From Thermoleophilia bacterium (GTDB taxonomy: Bacteria > Actinomycetota > Thermoleophilia > Gaiellales > Gaiellaceae): DNA of 7,516 nt. The position numbers and the translations under genes are program-made. The DNA lies in assembly GCA_025934335.1 (NCBI GenBank), contig JAICYG010000132.1, positions 1-7,516 of the forward strand, read 5' to 3'. Below the pieces are notes generated by a model, which saw nothing but the letters and a program-made list of their open reading frames with translations, did no database searches and was not told the DNA's origin. This document shows positions 1 to 6,129 of the stretch, piece by piece (positions within the stretch are counted from its first letter, which is position 1; each line of letters begins with the position of its first letter).

Positions 1-1096
1 CGAAGCTGACGGCGGCGATCAGCATCCCGCCCGTCGCGAACGGCCGGGCCCCGAAATGATCCGAGAGCCAACCGGACGCGGGCCCGGCGATCAGGAACCC
101 GGCGATCAGCGGCAGCATGTAGATCCCCGCCCACAGCGGCGTCTGCGCGAAGTCGTAGCCGTGCTCCGGCAGCCAGATCCCCTGCAGCCAGATGATCAGG
201 ATGAACTGCAGTCCGCCGCGACCCATCGCCGCGAGCAGCGACGCGATGTTGCCGGCCGTGAACGCACGGATGCGGAATAGCTCGAGATGGAACATCGGAT
301 CCTCGACGTGCAGCTCGATCAGGCAGAACGCGACGAGCACGGTCGTGCCGCCGATCAGCGCCGCGAGCACCCACGGCGACGTCCACCCCATGTCGTGCCC
401 GCCGTACGGCTGGATCCCGTACGTGATCCCGACGAGCACCGCGACGAGCCCGACCGCGAACGTCAGGTTCCCCCACCAGTCGATCTTCGCGTCGTGCCGT
501 TCGCCCAGCTCGCGCAGCGAGCGGTACGCCCACCACGTGGCGACGATGCCGATCGGAACCGAGACGAGGAAGATCAGTCGCCACGAGACGGGCGCGAGGA
601 CGCCGCCGAGCACGAGCCCGACGAAGGAGCCCGCGATCGCCGCGATCGAGTTGATGCCGAGCGCGAGACCGCGCTGGTCGCGCGGAAACGCGTCGGTGAG
701 GATCGCGCTCGAGTTCGCGAACAGGAGCGCGCCGCCGACGCCCTGGCCGACGCGCATCACGATCAGCCACAGCGCCGCGGTGGTGCCGTGCATCCACGTG
801 ATCGAGAGCAGGATCGAGAACACCGTGAAGACGGCGAAGCCGAGGTTGAACATCTTCACCCGCCCGTAGATGTCGCCCAGCCGGCCGAGCGACACGAGCA
901 GCACCGCCATCACGACGATGAAGCCGAGGATCAGCCAGAGCAGATAGCTCGTGTTCCCCGGCGCGAGCGGGTCGATGTGGATGCCGCGGAAGATGTTCGG
1001 CAGGGCGATCAGCAGGATCGACGCGTTGATCGTCGCCATCAGCATCCCGAGCGTCGTGTTCGAGAGCGCGACCCACTTGTAGTCCAGGTGCCTCAC
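1..1096 (-). CDS. DHA2-type MFS transporter, second copy (3' end outside window)
   Basis: Integral-membrane major facilitator, EmrB/QacA (DHA2) type, likely an exporter of small molecules; the substrate cannot be read from sequence. About 365 codons are present and no stop is reached, so the C-terminal third is missing. Visible features are the loop 2-3 motif A (GRLGDIYGR, about residue 71), an RVGQGVGG segment in TM4 and the GSFVGLVLGG segment in TM5. The start is GTG at 1096: its GTGA overlaps the TGA stop of the hydrolase gene upstream by 4 nt, and the protein then aligns from residue 1 with the paralogue at 1752-3452 (about 80% identity by hand count). No strong ribosome site is seen, so translation probably depends on coupling. 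The TM1 acidic residue usual in DHA2 drug pumps is Asn here. It is the last visible gene of the efflux operon. Confidence 0.93.
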   Translation of the reverse strand, partial: MRHLDYKWVALSNTTLGMLMATINASILLIALPNIFRGIHIDPLAPGNTSYLLWLILGFIVVMAVLLVSLGRLGDIYGRVKMFNLGFAVFTVFSILLSITWMHGTTAALWLIVMRVGQGVGGALLFANSSAILTDAFPRDQRGLALGINSIAAIAGSFVGLVLGGVLAPVSWRLIFLVSVPIGIVATWWAYRSLRELGERHDAKIDWWGNLTFAVGLVAVLVGITYGIQPYGGHDMGWTSPWVLAALIGGTTVLVAFCLIELHVEDPMFHLELFRIRAFTAGNIASLLAAMGRGGLQFILIIWLQGIWLPEHGYDFAQTPLWAGIYMLPLIAGFLIAGPASGWLSDHFGARPFATGGMLIAAVSF

Positions 1097-1755
1097 ACGC
1101 GCGGCACCCCGAAGACGACCACGCCCTCCGGCAGGTCGTCCGTCTCGTTCGTCTCCAGCCGCGTCGGCTCGACGCCGAGCGCGGCGAACAGCGCGTCGGG
1201 CGGCTCGAGGAAGTCGACCGCCCGGTTGCCGTGGTGCATGACGACCGTCGTCCGAGGCGCGAGCTCGCGCACGATCGCGGCCGCCACGTCGTGCGCGACG
1301 GTGGGGCCGGCGCCGGCCGGCAGGAAGAGCGCGTCGACGTCGCCGATCGCCTCACGCTGCTCGGGACGCAGCGCCGCCTGGCCGAAGTCGCCGAAGTGGC
1401 AGAACGTCGTGCCGTCGAGCGCGAAGCGATAGATCGTGTTGTGGCCGCGCTGCGTGCCGGCGACGGGATCGTGCTCGGACGCGATGCCGACCACCTCGCC
1501 GAGCGGCGTCTCGAGCGTGCCCGCCTGCGCGCGCACGACGTGCGGATCGCCGCCGACGACCTCGACCGCGTTGTGGTCGAGATGCTCGTGCGTCACGAGC
1601 AGCACATCGGCGTCGACGCCCTCGATCGGTGGATAGTCGAAGCGGCGGCCGCTCTGCTTCAGCCGCTCGCTCATGTCGCCGAACGGGTCGACGAACACCT
1701 GCCGCGAGCCGGCGAGCAGGAACGCCGACTGGCCGAACCACGTGATGCGGGTCAT
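1093..1755 (-). CDS. UlaG-like metallo-beta-lactamase-fold hydrolase
   Basis: A 220-aa cytoplasmic metal-dependent hydrolase of the MBL superfamily, close in style to the UlaG-like (COG2220) group; its substrate is unknown. The metal-binding set looks complete: T55-H56-E57-H58-L59-D60-H61 (the HxHxDH motif), H95 in SEHD, H120-F-G-D123, and H174/H175 near the end. The N-terminus ITWFGQSAFLL matches the usual first strands of the group (ItwlGHSaf-like). There is no signal peptide or membrane segment. The ATG at 1755 is preceded by a strong AGGAGG site 4 nt away, and its ATGA overlaps the stop of the upstream DHA2 gene. Its own stop overlaps the start of the second DHA2 gene. Sitting between two paralogous transporters, it probably acts on a compound related to what they move, but this is inference. 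An open frame continuing upstream to 3432 is only the shadow of the transporter gene. Confidence 0.93.
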   Translation of the reverse strand: MTRITWFGQSAFLLAGSRQVFVDPFGDMSERLKQSGRRFDYPPIEGVDADVLLVTHEHLDHNAVEVVGGDPHVVRAQAGTLETPLGEVVGIASEHDPVAGTQRGHNTIYRFALDGTTFCHFGDFGQAALRPEQREAIGDVDALFLPAGAGPTVAHDVAAAIVRELAPRTTVVMHHGNRAVDFLEPPDALFAALGVEPTRLETNETDDLPEGVVVFGVPRV

Positions 1756-3452
1756 GCAGCCTCCTGGAGCGTGACGGGGTCGACGGCCTGCTCGGGCTCC
1801 GACCAGTGGTACTTGCCACCCCGGAGCAGCGAGGCGACCGCGGCGACGACGCAGGCGGCCGTCGCGAACACGAACGCGTAGACGAGTGCCGTGTGGAACG
1901 GCGCCGAGATCAGGTGCGGGAAGAACGCGCGGCCGGTCAGCTCGTGCTGCTGCGCGGCCGGCAGCGCCGCGAGCGTGTGCTGCCCGAGCAGGTTCTGCAT
2001 CGGGTTGTAGCCGAGGAACGCCGCGAAGAGGCTCGCAACGGGCGGCAGGTGCGAGATGCGCGCGGCGTCGGCCGCGGGGACGCCGTGCGCGACGAGCCCG
2101 TGGTCGAGCGTCGCGGGCAGCGACGAGGCGAGGCCGATGATCATCAGCGAGAAGAAGAGGCCGATCGAGAGCACGCTCGCGGCGTTCTGGAACGTCGCGT
2201 TCATGCCGCCGCCGACGCCGCGCTGCGACGGCGGCAGGCTGTTCATCACCCCGGCGCGGTTGGGCGAGCTGAAGAGGCCCATGCCGATCCCGTTCACGAG
2301 CAGGATCGTGGCGAACCAGCCGTAGGAGAAGTCGACGGGCAACACCATCAGCAGCACGAAGCTCGACGCCGCGATCAGCATCCCGCCGGTCGCGAACGGC
2401 CGGGCGCCGAAGTGGTCGGAGAGGTAGCCGGAGAGCGGCCCGGCGACGAGGAAGCCGGCGATCAGGGGCAGCATGTAGATGCCGGCCCAGAGCGGCGTCT
2501 GCGCGAAGTCGTAGCCGTGCTCCGGCAGCCAGATCCCCTGCAGCCAGATGATCAGGATGAACTGCAGCCCGCCGCGGCCGACCGCGGAGAGCAGCGTCGC
2601 GATGTTGCCGGCGGTGAACGCGCGGATCCGGAACAGGTCGAGGTGGAACATCGGCTCCTCGACGACCCGCTCGATCCACAGGAACACCGCGAGCAGCACG
2701 ATCCCGGCGGCGAGGCACGCGTCGACGAACGGCGAGGTCCACCCCATCGTGTGGCCGCCGTACGGCTGGATGCCGTACGTGATCCCGACCATCAGGGCGA
2801 TCAGCCCGACCGCGAAGGTGACGTTGCCCCACCAGTCGATCGAGGCGGCGCGGCGCTCGCCGGCGTCGACGAGCTTGCGGTACGCCCACACCGTCGCGAA
2901 GAGGCCCACGGGCACGGAGACGAGGAAGACGAGCCGCCAGGCGACCGGCGCGAGCACGCCGCCGAGGACGAGGCCGATGAACGAGCCGGCGATGCCGGCG
3001 ATCGCGTTGATGCCGAGAGCGAGGCCGCGCTGGTCGCGCGGGAACGCGTCGGTCAGGATCGCGCTCGAGTTCGCGAACAGCATCGCGCCGCCGACGCCCT
3101 GGCCGACGCGCATCAGGATCAGCCACAGCGCGCCGGCGCTCCCGTGCAGCCAGGTGATCGTGAGCAGCAGCGAGAACGCGGTGAAGACGGCGAAGCCGAG
3201 GTTGTACATCCGCACTCGCCCGAACATGTCGCCGAGGCGGCCGAGGCTGACGACGAGCACCGCGGTCACGACGAGGAAGCCGAGGATCATCCAGAGCAGG
3301 TAGCTCGTGTTGCCCGGCTGCAGCGGGTCGACGCCGATGCCGCGGAAGATGTCGGGCAGCGCGATCAGGATGATCGACTGGTTGATCGTCACCATCAGCA
3401 CGCCGAGCGTGGTGTTCGAGAGCGCGACCCACTTGTACTCGAAGCCGTTCAC
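1752..3452 (-). CDS. DHA2-type (EmrB/QacA-like) MFS transporter, first copy
   Basis: A 566-aa integral-membrane transporter, a size normal for the 14-TM DHA2 family, likely a proton-linked exporter of unknown substrate. Seen in order: TM1 about residues 10-33; motif A G71-RLGDMFGR-V80 in the loop 2-3; R115 with VGQGVGG in TM4; LFANSSAILTDAFP about 125-138; the TM5 segment GSFIGLVLGG at 156-165 followed by W172-R173; then further hydrophobic segments, ending with a short cytoplasmic tail (GGKYHWSEPEQAV). The TM1 position that is usually Asp in DHA2 drug pumps is N24, and the motif C Pro is Leu (L161). The GTG start at 3452 overlaps the DHA1 stop as GTGA and lines up exactly with the start of the paralogue at 1096. 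Longer reading to 4712 only shadows the DHA1 gene. It lies between DHA1 and the hydrolase in a fully overlapping operon. Confidence 0.95.
   Translation of the reverse strand: MNGFEYKWVALSNTTLGVLMVTINQSIILIALPDIFRGIGVDPLQPGNTSYLLWMILGFLVVTAVLVVSLGRLGDMFGRVRMYNLGFAVFTAFSLLLTITWLHGSAGALWLILMRVGQGVGGAMLFANSSAILTDAFPRDQRGLALGINAIAGIAGSFIGLVLGGVLAPVAWRLVFLVSVPVGLFATVWAYRKLVDAGERRAASIDWWGNVTFAVGLIALMVGITYGIQPYGGHTMGWTSPFVDACLAAGIVLLAVFLWIERVVEEPMFHLDLFRIRAFTAGNIATLLSAVGRGGLQFILIIWLQGIWLPEHGYDFAQTPLWAGIYMLPLIAGFLVAGPLSGYLSDHFGARPFATGGMLIAASSFVLLMVLPVDFSYGWFATILLVNGIGMGLFSSPNRAGVMNSLPPSQRGVGGGMNATFQNAASVLSIGLFFSLMIIGLASSLPATLDHGLVAHGVPAADAARISHLPPVASLFAAFLGYNPMQNLLGQHTLAALPAAQQHELTGRAFFPHLISAPFHTALVYAFVFATAACVVAAVASLLRGGKYHWSEPEQAVDPVTLQEAA
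1760..1765 (-). promoter_or_regulatory. Ribosome binding site AGGAGG of the hydrolase gene
   Basis: A perfect AGGAGG lies 4 nt before the ATG at 1755 and inside the last codons of the DHA2 gene. It fixes the hydrolase start in spite of the much longer open frame upstream. It is the strongest ribosome site in the efflux operon, so the hydrolase may be made independently of, or in excess of, the transporters. Confidence 0.8.
2357..3452 (-). repeat. Tandem paralogous copy matching 1-1096
   Basis: This stretch matches 1-1096 in the same orientation at a constant offset of 2356 bases, with no net insertion or deletion from the start codon to the window edge. Many stretches are identical, for example the region coding for FILIIWLQGIWLPEHGYDF. 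Protein identity is about 80% by hand count (about 73 differences in about 365 residues). It reflects an old gene duplication rather than a recent one, since third positions and the outer loops have diverged. Confidence 0.9.
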
Positions 3453-4687
3453 GCGGCTTCGCCGCCCGCGACGAGCAGGTCGGCCTCCGAGTCGAGCGGC
3501 TCCGGCAGCGCCTGCACCGCCTCGGCCCGGTCGAGCAGCGAGTGCCCGCTCGCGAGCACGGCGATCGCGGCGACGATCGTCGCGGCGCCGATGTAGAAGG
3601 GCAGGTGGTCGCCGTGCGCGCCGGCGATCCTGCCGGCTGCCCACGGGGCGATGCCGCCGCCGATGAACCGGACGAACCCGTACGAGGCCGAGGCGATCGG
3701 CCGCTCGACGGGCGCGACGGTCATGACGGCCTGCGTCGTGATCGTGTTGTTCGTCCCGATGAAGATGCCCGAGAGGATCACGAGCACGATCAGCGCCGCC
3801 TTCGAGTGGATGAAGATCCCGATCAGGAGCACGTCGACGGCGAACAGGGCGAGATTGACGTAGAGGGCGCGCGCGATCCCGAGCCGGCGCTGCGCGAGCG
3901 GCGCGCCGAAGATCGCGAACAGGCCGACGAGGACGCCCCAGCCGGTGAACACGTAGCCGAGCTCGTGCGTGTCGAGGTGCATCGGGAACGGCGCGTAGCC
4001 GAGCACCGTGAAGAAGCCCCAGTTGTAGAGGAGCGCCGTCAGTCCCATCGTGAGCAGCCCGCGGTGACGGAGCGCTGCGATCGGGTCGACGATCGAGACC
4101 TTCTGCGCCGGCCGCGGCACGTCGCTGACGAACAGGATGGTCGCGACGAGCGCGATCCCCATCAGCACCGCGACGCCGAAGAACGGCCCCCGCCAGCTGA
4201 TGCCGCCCAGCTCGCCGCCCAGGAGCGGGCCGAGCGCGATGCCGATGCCGAGGGCCGTCTCGTAGAGCACGATCGCGCCCGCGAAGCCGCCGGCCGCCGA
4301 CGAGACGATGACGGCGAGCGACGTGGCGATGAAGAGCGCATTCCCGAGGCCCCAGCCGGCGCGGAAGCCGACGATGCCGCCGATCGAGCCCGAGGCGCCT
4401 GCGAGCGCGCTGAAGACGACGATCAGAACGAGCCCGAGGACGAGCGTCCGCTTCGCGCCGATGCGGCTCGAGACGAAGCCGGTGACGAGCATCGCGACCG
4501 CCGTGATCACGAGGTAGCTCGTGAAGAGCAGTTCGACCTGCTCGGGCGAGGCCTGGAGCTTCGTCGCGAGGGCGGGCAGGATCGGGTCGACGAGGCCGAT
4601 GCCCATGAACGAGACGACGCACGCGAACGCCACCGCGAAGACGGCCCGCGGCTGGCGGAATGGATTGCCCGTGGAGTCTGCCCGCAT
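3449..4687 (-). CDS. DHA1-type 12-TM MFS efflux transporter
   Basis: A 412-aa major facilitator of the 12-TM drug:H+ antiporter (DHA1, multidrug-resistance) type in the inner membrane; the substrate is unknown. TM1 (about 15-38) ends in the GLVDPILPAL signature with D34-P35. TM2 and the following loop carry SYLVITAVAMLVTGFVSSRIGAKR (motif A region, about 57-80). Motif C is intact in TM5, with G149-x3-G153-P154-x2-G157-G158. A hydrophilic loop near 195-208 (RPAQKVSIVDP) separates the two six-helix halves. The tail is acidic (EPLDSEADLL). The ATG at 4687 is the first start downstream of the promoter and operator; the leader is short and lacks a Shine-Dalgarno sequence. It is the first gene of the four-gene efflux operon, and its TGA overlaps the GTG of the DHA2 gene. 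Confidence 0.94.
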   Translation of the reverse strand: MRADSTGNPFRQPRAVFAVAFACVVSFMGIGLVDPILPALATKLQASPEQVELLFTSYLVITAVAMLVTGFVSSRIGAKRTLVLGLVLIVVFSALAGASGSIGGIVGFRAGWGLGNALFIATSLAVIVSSAAGGFAGAIVLYETALGIGIALGPLLGGELGGISWRGPFFGVAVLMGIALVATILFVSDVPRPAQKVSIVDPIAALRHRGLLTMGLTALLYNWGFFTVLGYAPFPMHLDTHELGYVFTGWGVLVGLFAIFGAPLAQRRLGIARALYVNLALFAVDVLLIGIFIHSKAALIVLVILSGIFIGTNNTITTQAVMTVAPVERPIASASYGFVRFIGGGIAPWAAGRIAGAHGDHLPFYIGAATIVAAIAVLASGHSLLDRAEAVQALPEPLDSEADLLVAGGEAA

Positions 4688-4692
4688 CAGTT

Positions 4693-4716
4693 CTAGTTGA
4701 CGTTAACGTCAATTAG
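4693..4716. promoter_or_regulatory. Palindromic operator TTGACGTTAACGTCAA
   Basis: The core at 4697-4712 is a perfect 16-bp palindrome. The arms extend to 24 bp (CTAG and TTAG flanks) with a single mismatched pair. It is AT-rich compared with its surroundings and sits just downstream of a TATACT -10 candidate, ending 5 nt before the ATG of the DHA1 gene, where a bound repressor would block transcription start. The sequence resembles operators of dimeric TetR- or MerR-type regulators (LiuR-like sites have a similar ACGT-AACGT core). The cognate regulator is not evident in the window; the winged-helix protein at 5192-5899 is a possible but unproven candidate. Confidence 0.8.
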
Positions 4717-4720
4717 TATA
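4715..4720 (-). promoter_or_regulatory. Putative -10 element TATACT of the efflux operon
   Basis: TATACT on the minus strand lies 27 nt before the DHA1 start codon and touches the edge of the 16-bp palindrome. Transcription would start inside the palindrome, giving a leader of only about 20 nt. No convincing -35 hexamer is seen 16-18 nt upstream, so the promoter may be weak or activator-dependent. An ATAC-GGG-GTAT dyad at 4718-4728 overlaps it. Confidence 0.5.
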
Positions 4721-4742
4721 CGGGGTATTCCCGGAGGGCTCC

Positions 4743-5192
4743 TCAGTAGAGGAACGGCAGGAGGCGCCACCGCGTCCGCCGCCGGTAGTCGGCGTAGCCG
4801 GGGTACGCCTCCTCGAGGCGCGCCTCCTCGTGCTGCGACTTGAGCGCGAAGAACGCCGCCAGCGCGACCGTGAGGACGCCGCCGACGACGCTCTCGAAGA
4901 GCGCCGACCAGCCGGCCGCGACGAGCACGCCGCCGAGGTACATCGGGTGGCGCACGAGTGCGTAGACGCCCTCCGTCCGCAGCGTCCCGCCCGGCACCGG
5001 CGCCGGGAAGGGCGTGAGCGAGCGACCGAGCTTCCGGCCCGACTCGAGGAGGAGCGCCACGCCGGCCGCGAGCAGCACACCGCCGGCGGCGTACGACGCC
5101 GTGCTCTCGCCGAGGCCGACGAGCGCCGAGAGGGCGACGGCGGCGGTCAGGACGACCTGCGCGGCGACCCACCCGCCGCCGCGGTCGCGCAT
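4743..5192 (-). CDS. Small membrane methyltransferase, ICMT/PEMT-like
   Basis: A 149-aa integral-membrane protein of the isoprenylcysteine carboxyl-methyltransferase / phospholipid methyltransferase type, which uses S-adenosylmethionine on membrane or lipophilic substrates; the actual substrate is unknown. Hydrophobic helices lie at about 8-28, 34-50 and 86-117. The family signature is clear: G75-V-Y77-x3-R81-H82-P83-M84-Y85-L86-G87, then E122-E123-A-x-L-x3-Y130-P-x-Y133-x2-Y136, and the LLPFLY end. Only about three to four helices and no N-terminal extension are present, typical of the short bacterial members. The ATG at 5192 overlaps the regulator's stop as TGATG, so the two are cotranscribed and coupled. 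An in-frame extension to 5459 is arginine-rich shadow sequence and is rejected. Confidence 0.9.
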   Translation of the reverse strand: MRDRGGGWVAAQVVLTAAVALSALVGLGESTASYAAGGVLLAAGVALLLESGRKLGRSLTPFPAPVPGGTLRTEGVYALVRHPMYLGGVLVAAGWSALFESVVGGVLTVALAAFFALKSQHEEARLEEAYPGYADYRRRTRWRLLPFLY

Positions 5193-5899
5193 CAGGCGAG
5201 AGGGCGCAGCTGCAGCACGACGCGGCAGGAGGCGTGGTCGGCGAGGCAGTCGTGCGTCTCGCACTGGACGTCCCGCACCTCGACGCCGCTCGTCGCGCGG
5301 GCTGCGAGGCCCGCCCACATGCCGCGGTCGATGTCCGCTGCGTCCGGGCGCCTGCGGACGAGCGGGCGCAACGGGCACGTCGGCGTCGCGATCACCGCTC
5401 GATCCTCCCCCACGTCCTCGACGCTCACCTGATAGCCGAGCTTCCGCATCGCCGCGCACACCGCCTCGACGCCGGCGCGGAGGCTCGGCGCCGCCTCGAG
5501 ACCGACCTCGTCGGCGAGCTCGTCGGCGAAGGCCGCGCCCGTCTCGCGCAACCGCCGGGCGCGGCCGCGCTCCGGGAGGGCGTCGATGATCAGCCCGAAC
5601 AGGTCCTCGTAGTGCCGGTCGGGGAACTGGATCGCGTTCAGCTCGGGGACGACGGCGTACGTCTTCGCCGGCCGGCCGGAGCCGGGGCCGGTACGGCCGG
5701 TCCGCCGCTCGTAGCCGATCTCGAGCAGCCCTGCCGCCGCCAGCCGCTCGAGACGCGCACGGGCGACGTTCCGGTGAATCCCCGCCGACTCGGAGAGATC
5801 GTCGGCGGTGACGGCGTGGTCGCTCGAGCGCGCGAACAGAAACGCCGCGCGGACGTCGGGGTCGCCGACGGCTTCGAGCTCGTCCATTTCCAAAACCAC
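5192..5899 (-). CDS. Winged-helix regulator with Cys-rich C-terminal domain (COG2345/SufR-like)
   Basis: A DNA-binding transcription factor of 235 aa, or 231 if the ATG at 5887 is used. Residues about 14-85 form an ArsR-like winged helix: LSESAGIHRNVARARLERL as the helix-turn-helix, then a wing ending in GRPAKTY (75-81), a hallmark of the COG2345 family that includes the Fe-S sensor SufR. The C-terminal half has C175-P-L-R-P, then C213-x4-C218-x6-C225, plus H216 and H222 nearby, an arrangement able to hold an Fe-S cluster or metal; the ligand is inferred, not shown. The start is uncertain: GTG 5899 has no ribosome site, and ATG 5887 has GGAA immediately upstream. The AAAACC-N9-GGTTTT inverted repeat lies over the GTG, suggesting autoregulation. 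It is followed directly by the membrane methyltransferase. Confidence 0.85.
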   Translation of the reverse strand: MVLEMDELEAVGDPDVRAAFLFARSSDHAVTADDLSESAGIHRNVARARLERLAAAGLLEIGYERRTGRTGPGSGRPAKTYAVVPELNAIQFPDRHYEDLFGLIIDALPERGRARRLRETGAAFADELADEVGLEAAPSLRAGVEAVCAAMRKLGYQVSVEDVGEDRAVIATPTCPLRPLVRRRPDAADIDRGMWAGLAARATSGVEVRDVQCETHDCLADHASCRVVLQLRPLA

Positions 5900-5914
5900 G
5901 CTAGCAGGTTTTAG
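5890..5914. promoter_or_regulatory. Inverted repeat at the regulator start, possible autoregulatory operator
   Basis: On the plus strand AAAACC (5892-5897) and GGTTTT (5907-5912) form a perfect 6-bp-arm inverted repeat with a 9-nt spacer. One wobble and one further pair extend it to 5890-5914. The spacer contains GCTAGC. It covers the stop of the anti-sigma gene and the start of the regulator gene. The stem is AT-rich with no GC clamp and no U-run, so it looks like a protein-binding site rather than a terminator. Confidence 0.55.
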
Positions 5915-6129
5915 AAACTCTCGGCCACGAGCGCACGCAGGCTCTCGTGCTCCTCGCGACAGGCGGGGCAGCCGGCGAGGTGTGCGCGGACGCCCGGCAG
6001 CAGCGCGTCGGCGTCGCCGCCGGCGAGCTCCGCCTCGACGTACCGGTCGAGCAGCTCGAAGCAGTCGTCGCAGCCGACCTCCGGCCCGGCCGGACCGAGC
6101 AGCGCGTGCAGCTTCTTGTCGTCCTTCAT
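5911..6129 (-). CDS. Soluble zinc-finger anti-sigma factor (zf-HC2 type)
   Basis: A 72-aa cytoplasmic protein with the ZAS signature H50-x3-C54-x2-C57 (VRAHLAGCPACREEH), preceded by C20-x2-C23 and the helix FELLDRYVEAEL typical of the putative zinc-finger anti-sigma family (Pfam zf-HC2). Such proteins bind a zinc ion and sequester the cognate ECF sigma factor; many release it on oxidation or another signal. There is no membrane segment, so it would sense a cytoplasmic signal. The ATG at 6129 overlaps the sigma gene's TGA (ATGA) and has GAGGAG 5 nt upstream. The partner is the sigma factor encoded directly upstream. Confidence 0.9.
   Translation of the reverse strand: MKDDKKLHALLGPAGPEVGCDDCFELLDRYVEAELAGGDADALLPGVRAHLAGCPACREEHESLRALVAESF

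Noticed and set aside
192..869. Long plus-strand open frame, with a similar one at 2548-3303
   Set aside because: Both are antisense shadows of the two paralogous DHA2 genes. Their similarity follows from the duplication and GC-rich codon use; they have no ribosome site and no recognisable domain, and are rich in Arg/Ser/Pro/Thr.
1756..3432. N-terminal extension of the hydrolase frame
   Set aside because: The open frame runs on without a stop, but it is the +1 shadow of the DHA2 gene with Arg/Pro/Ala-rich sequence. AGGAGG and the MBL N-terminus place the start at 1755.
1806..3596. 596-codon plus-strand open frame rich in Arg, Glu, Asp and His
   Set aside because: Composition is typical of an antisense reading of GC-rich membrane-protein codons, and it lies opposite the clear DHA2 gene.
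4729..4742. Possible terminator after the methyltransferase gene
   Set aside because: The only hairpins possible have 4-bp stems with tiny loops and no U-run, too weak to call; readthrough into the efflux operon cannot be excluded.
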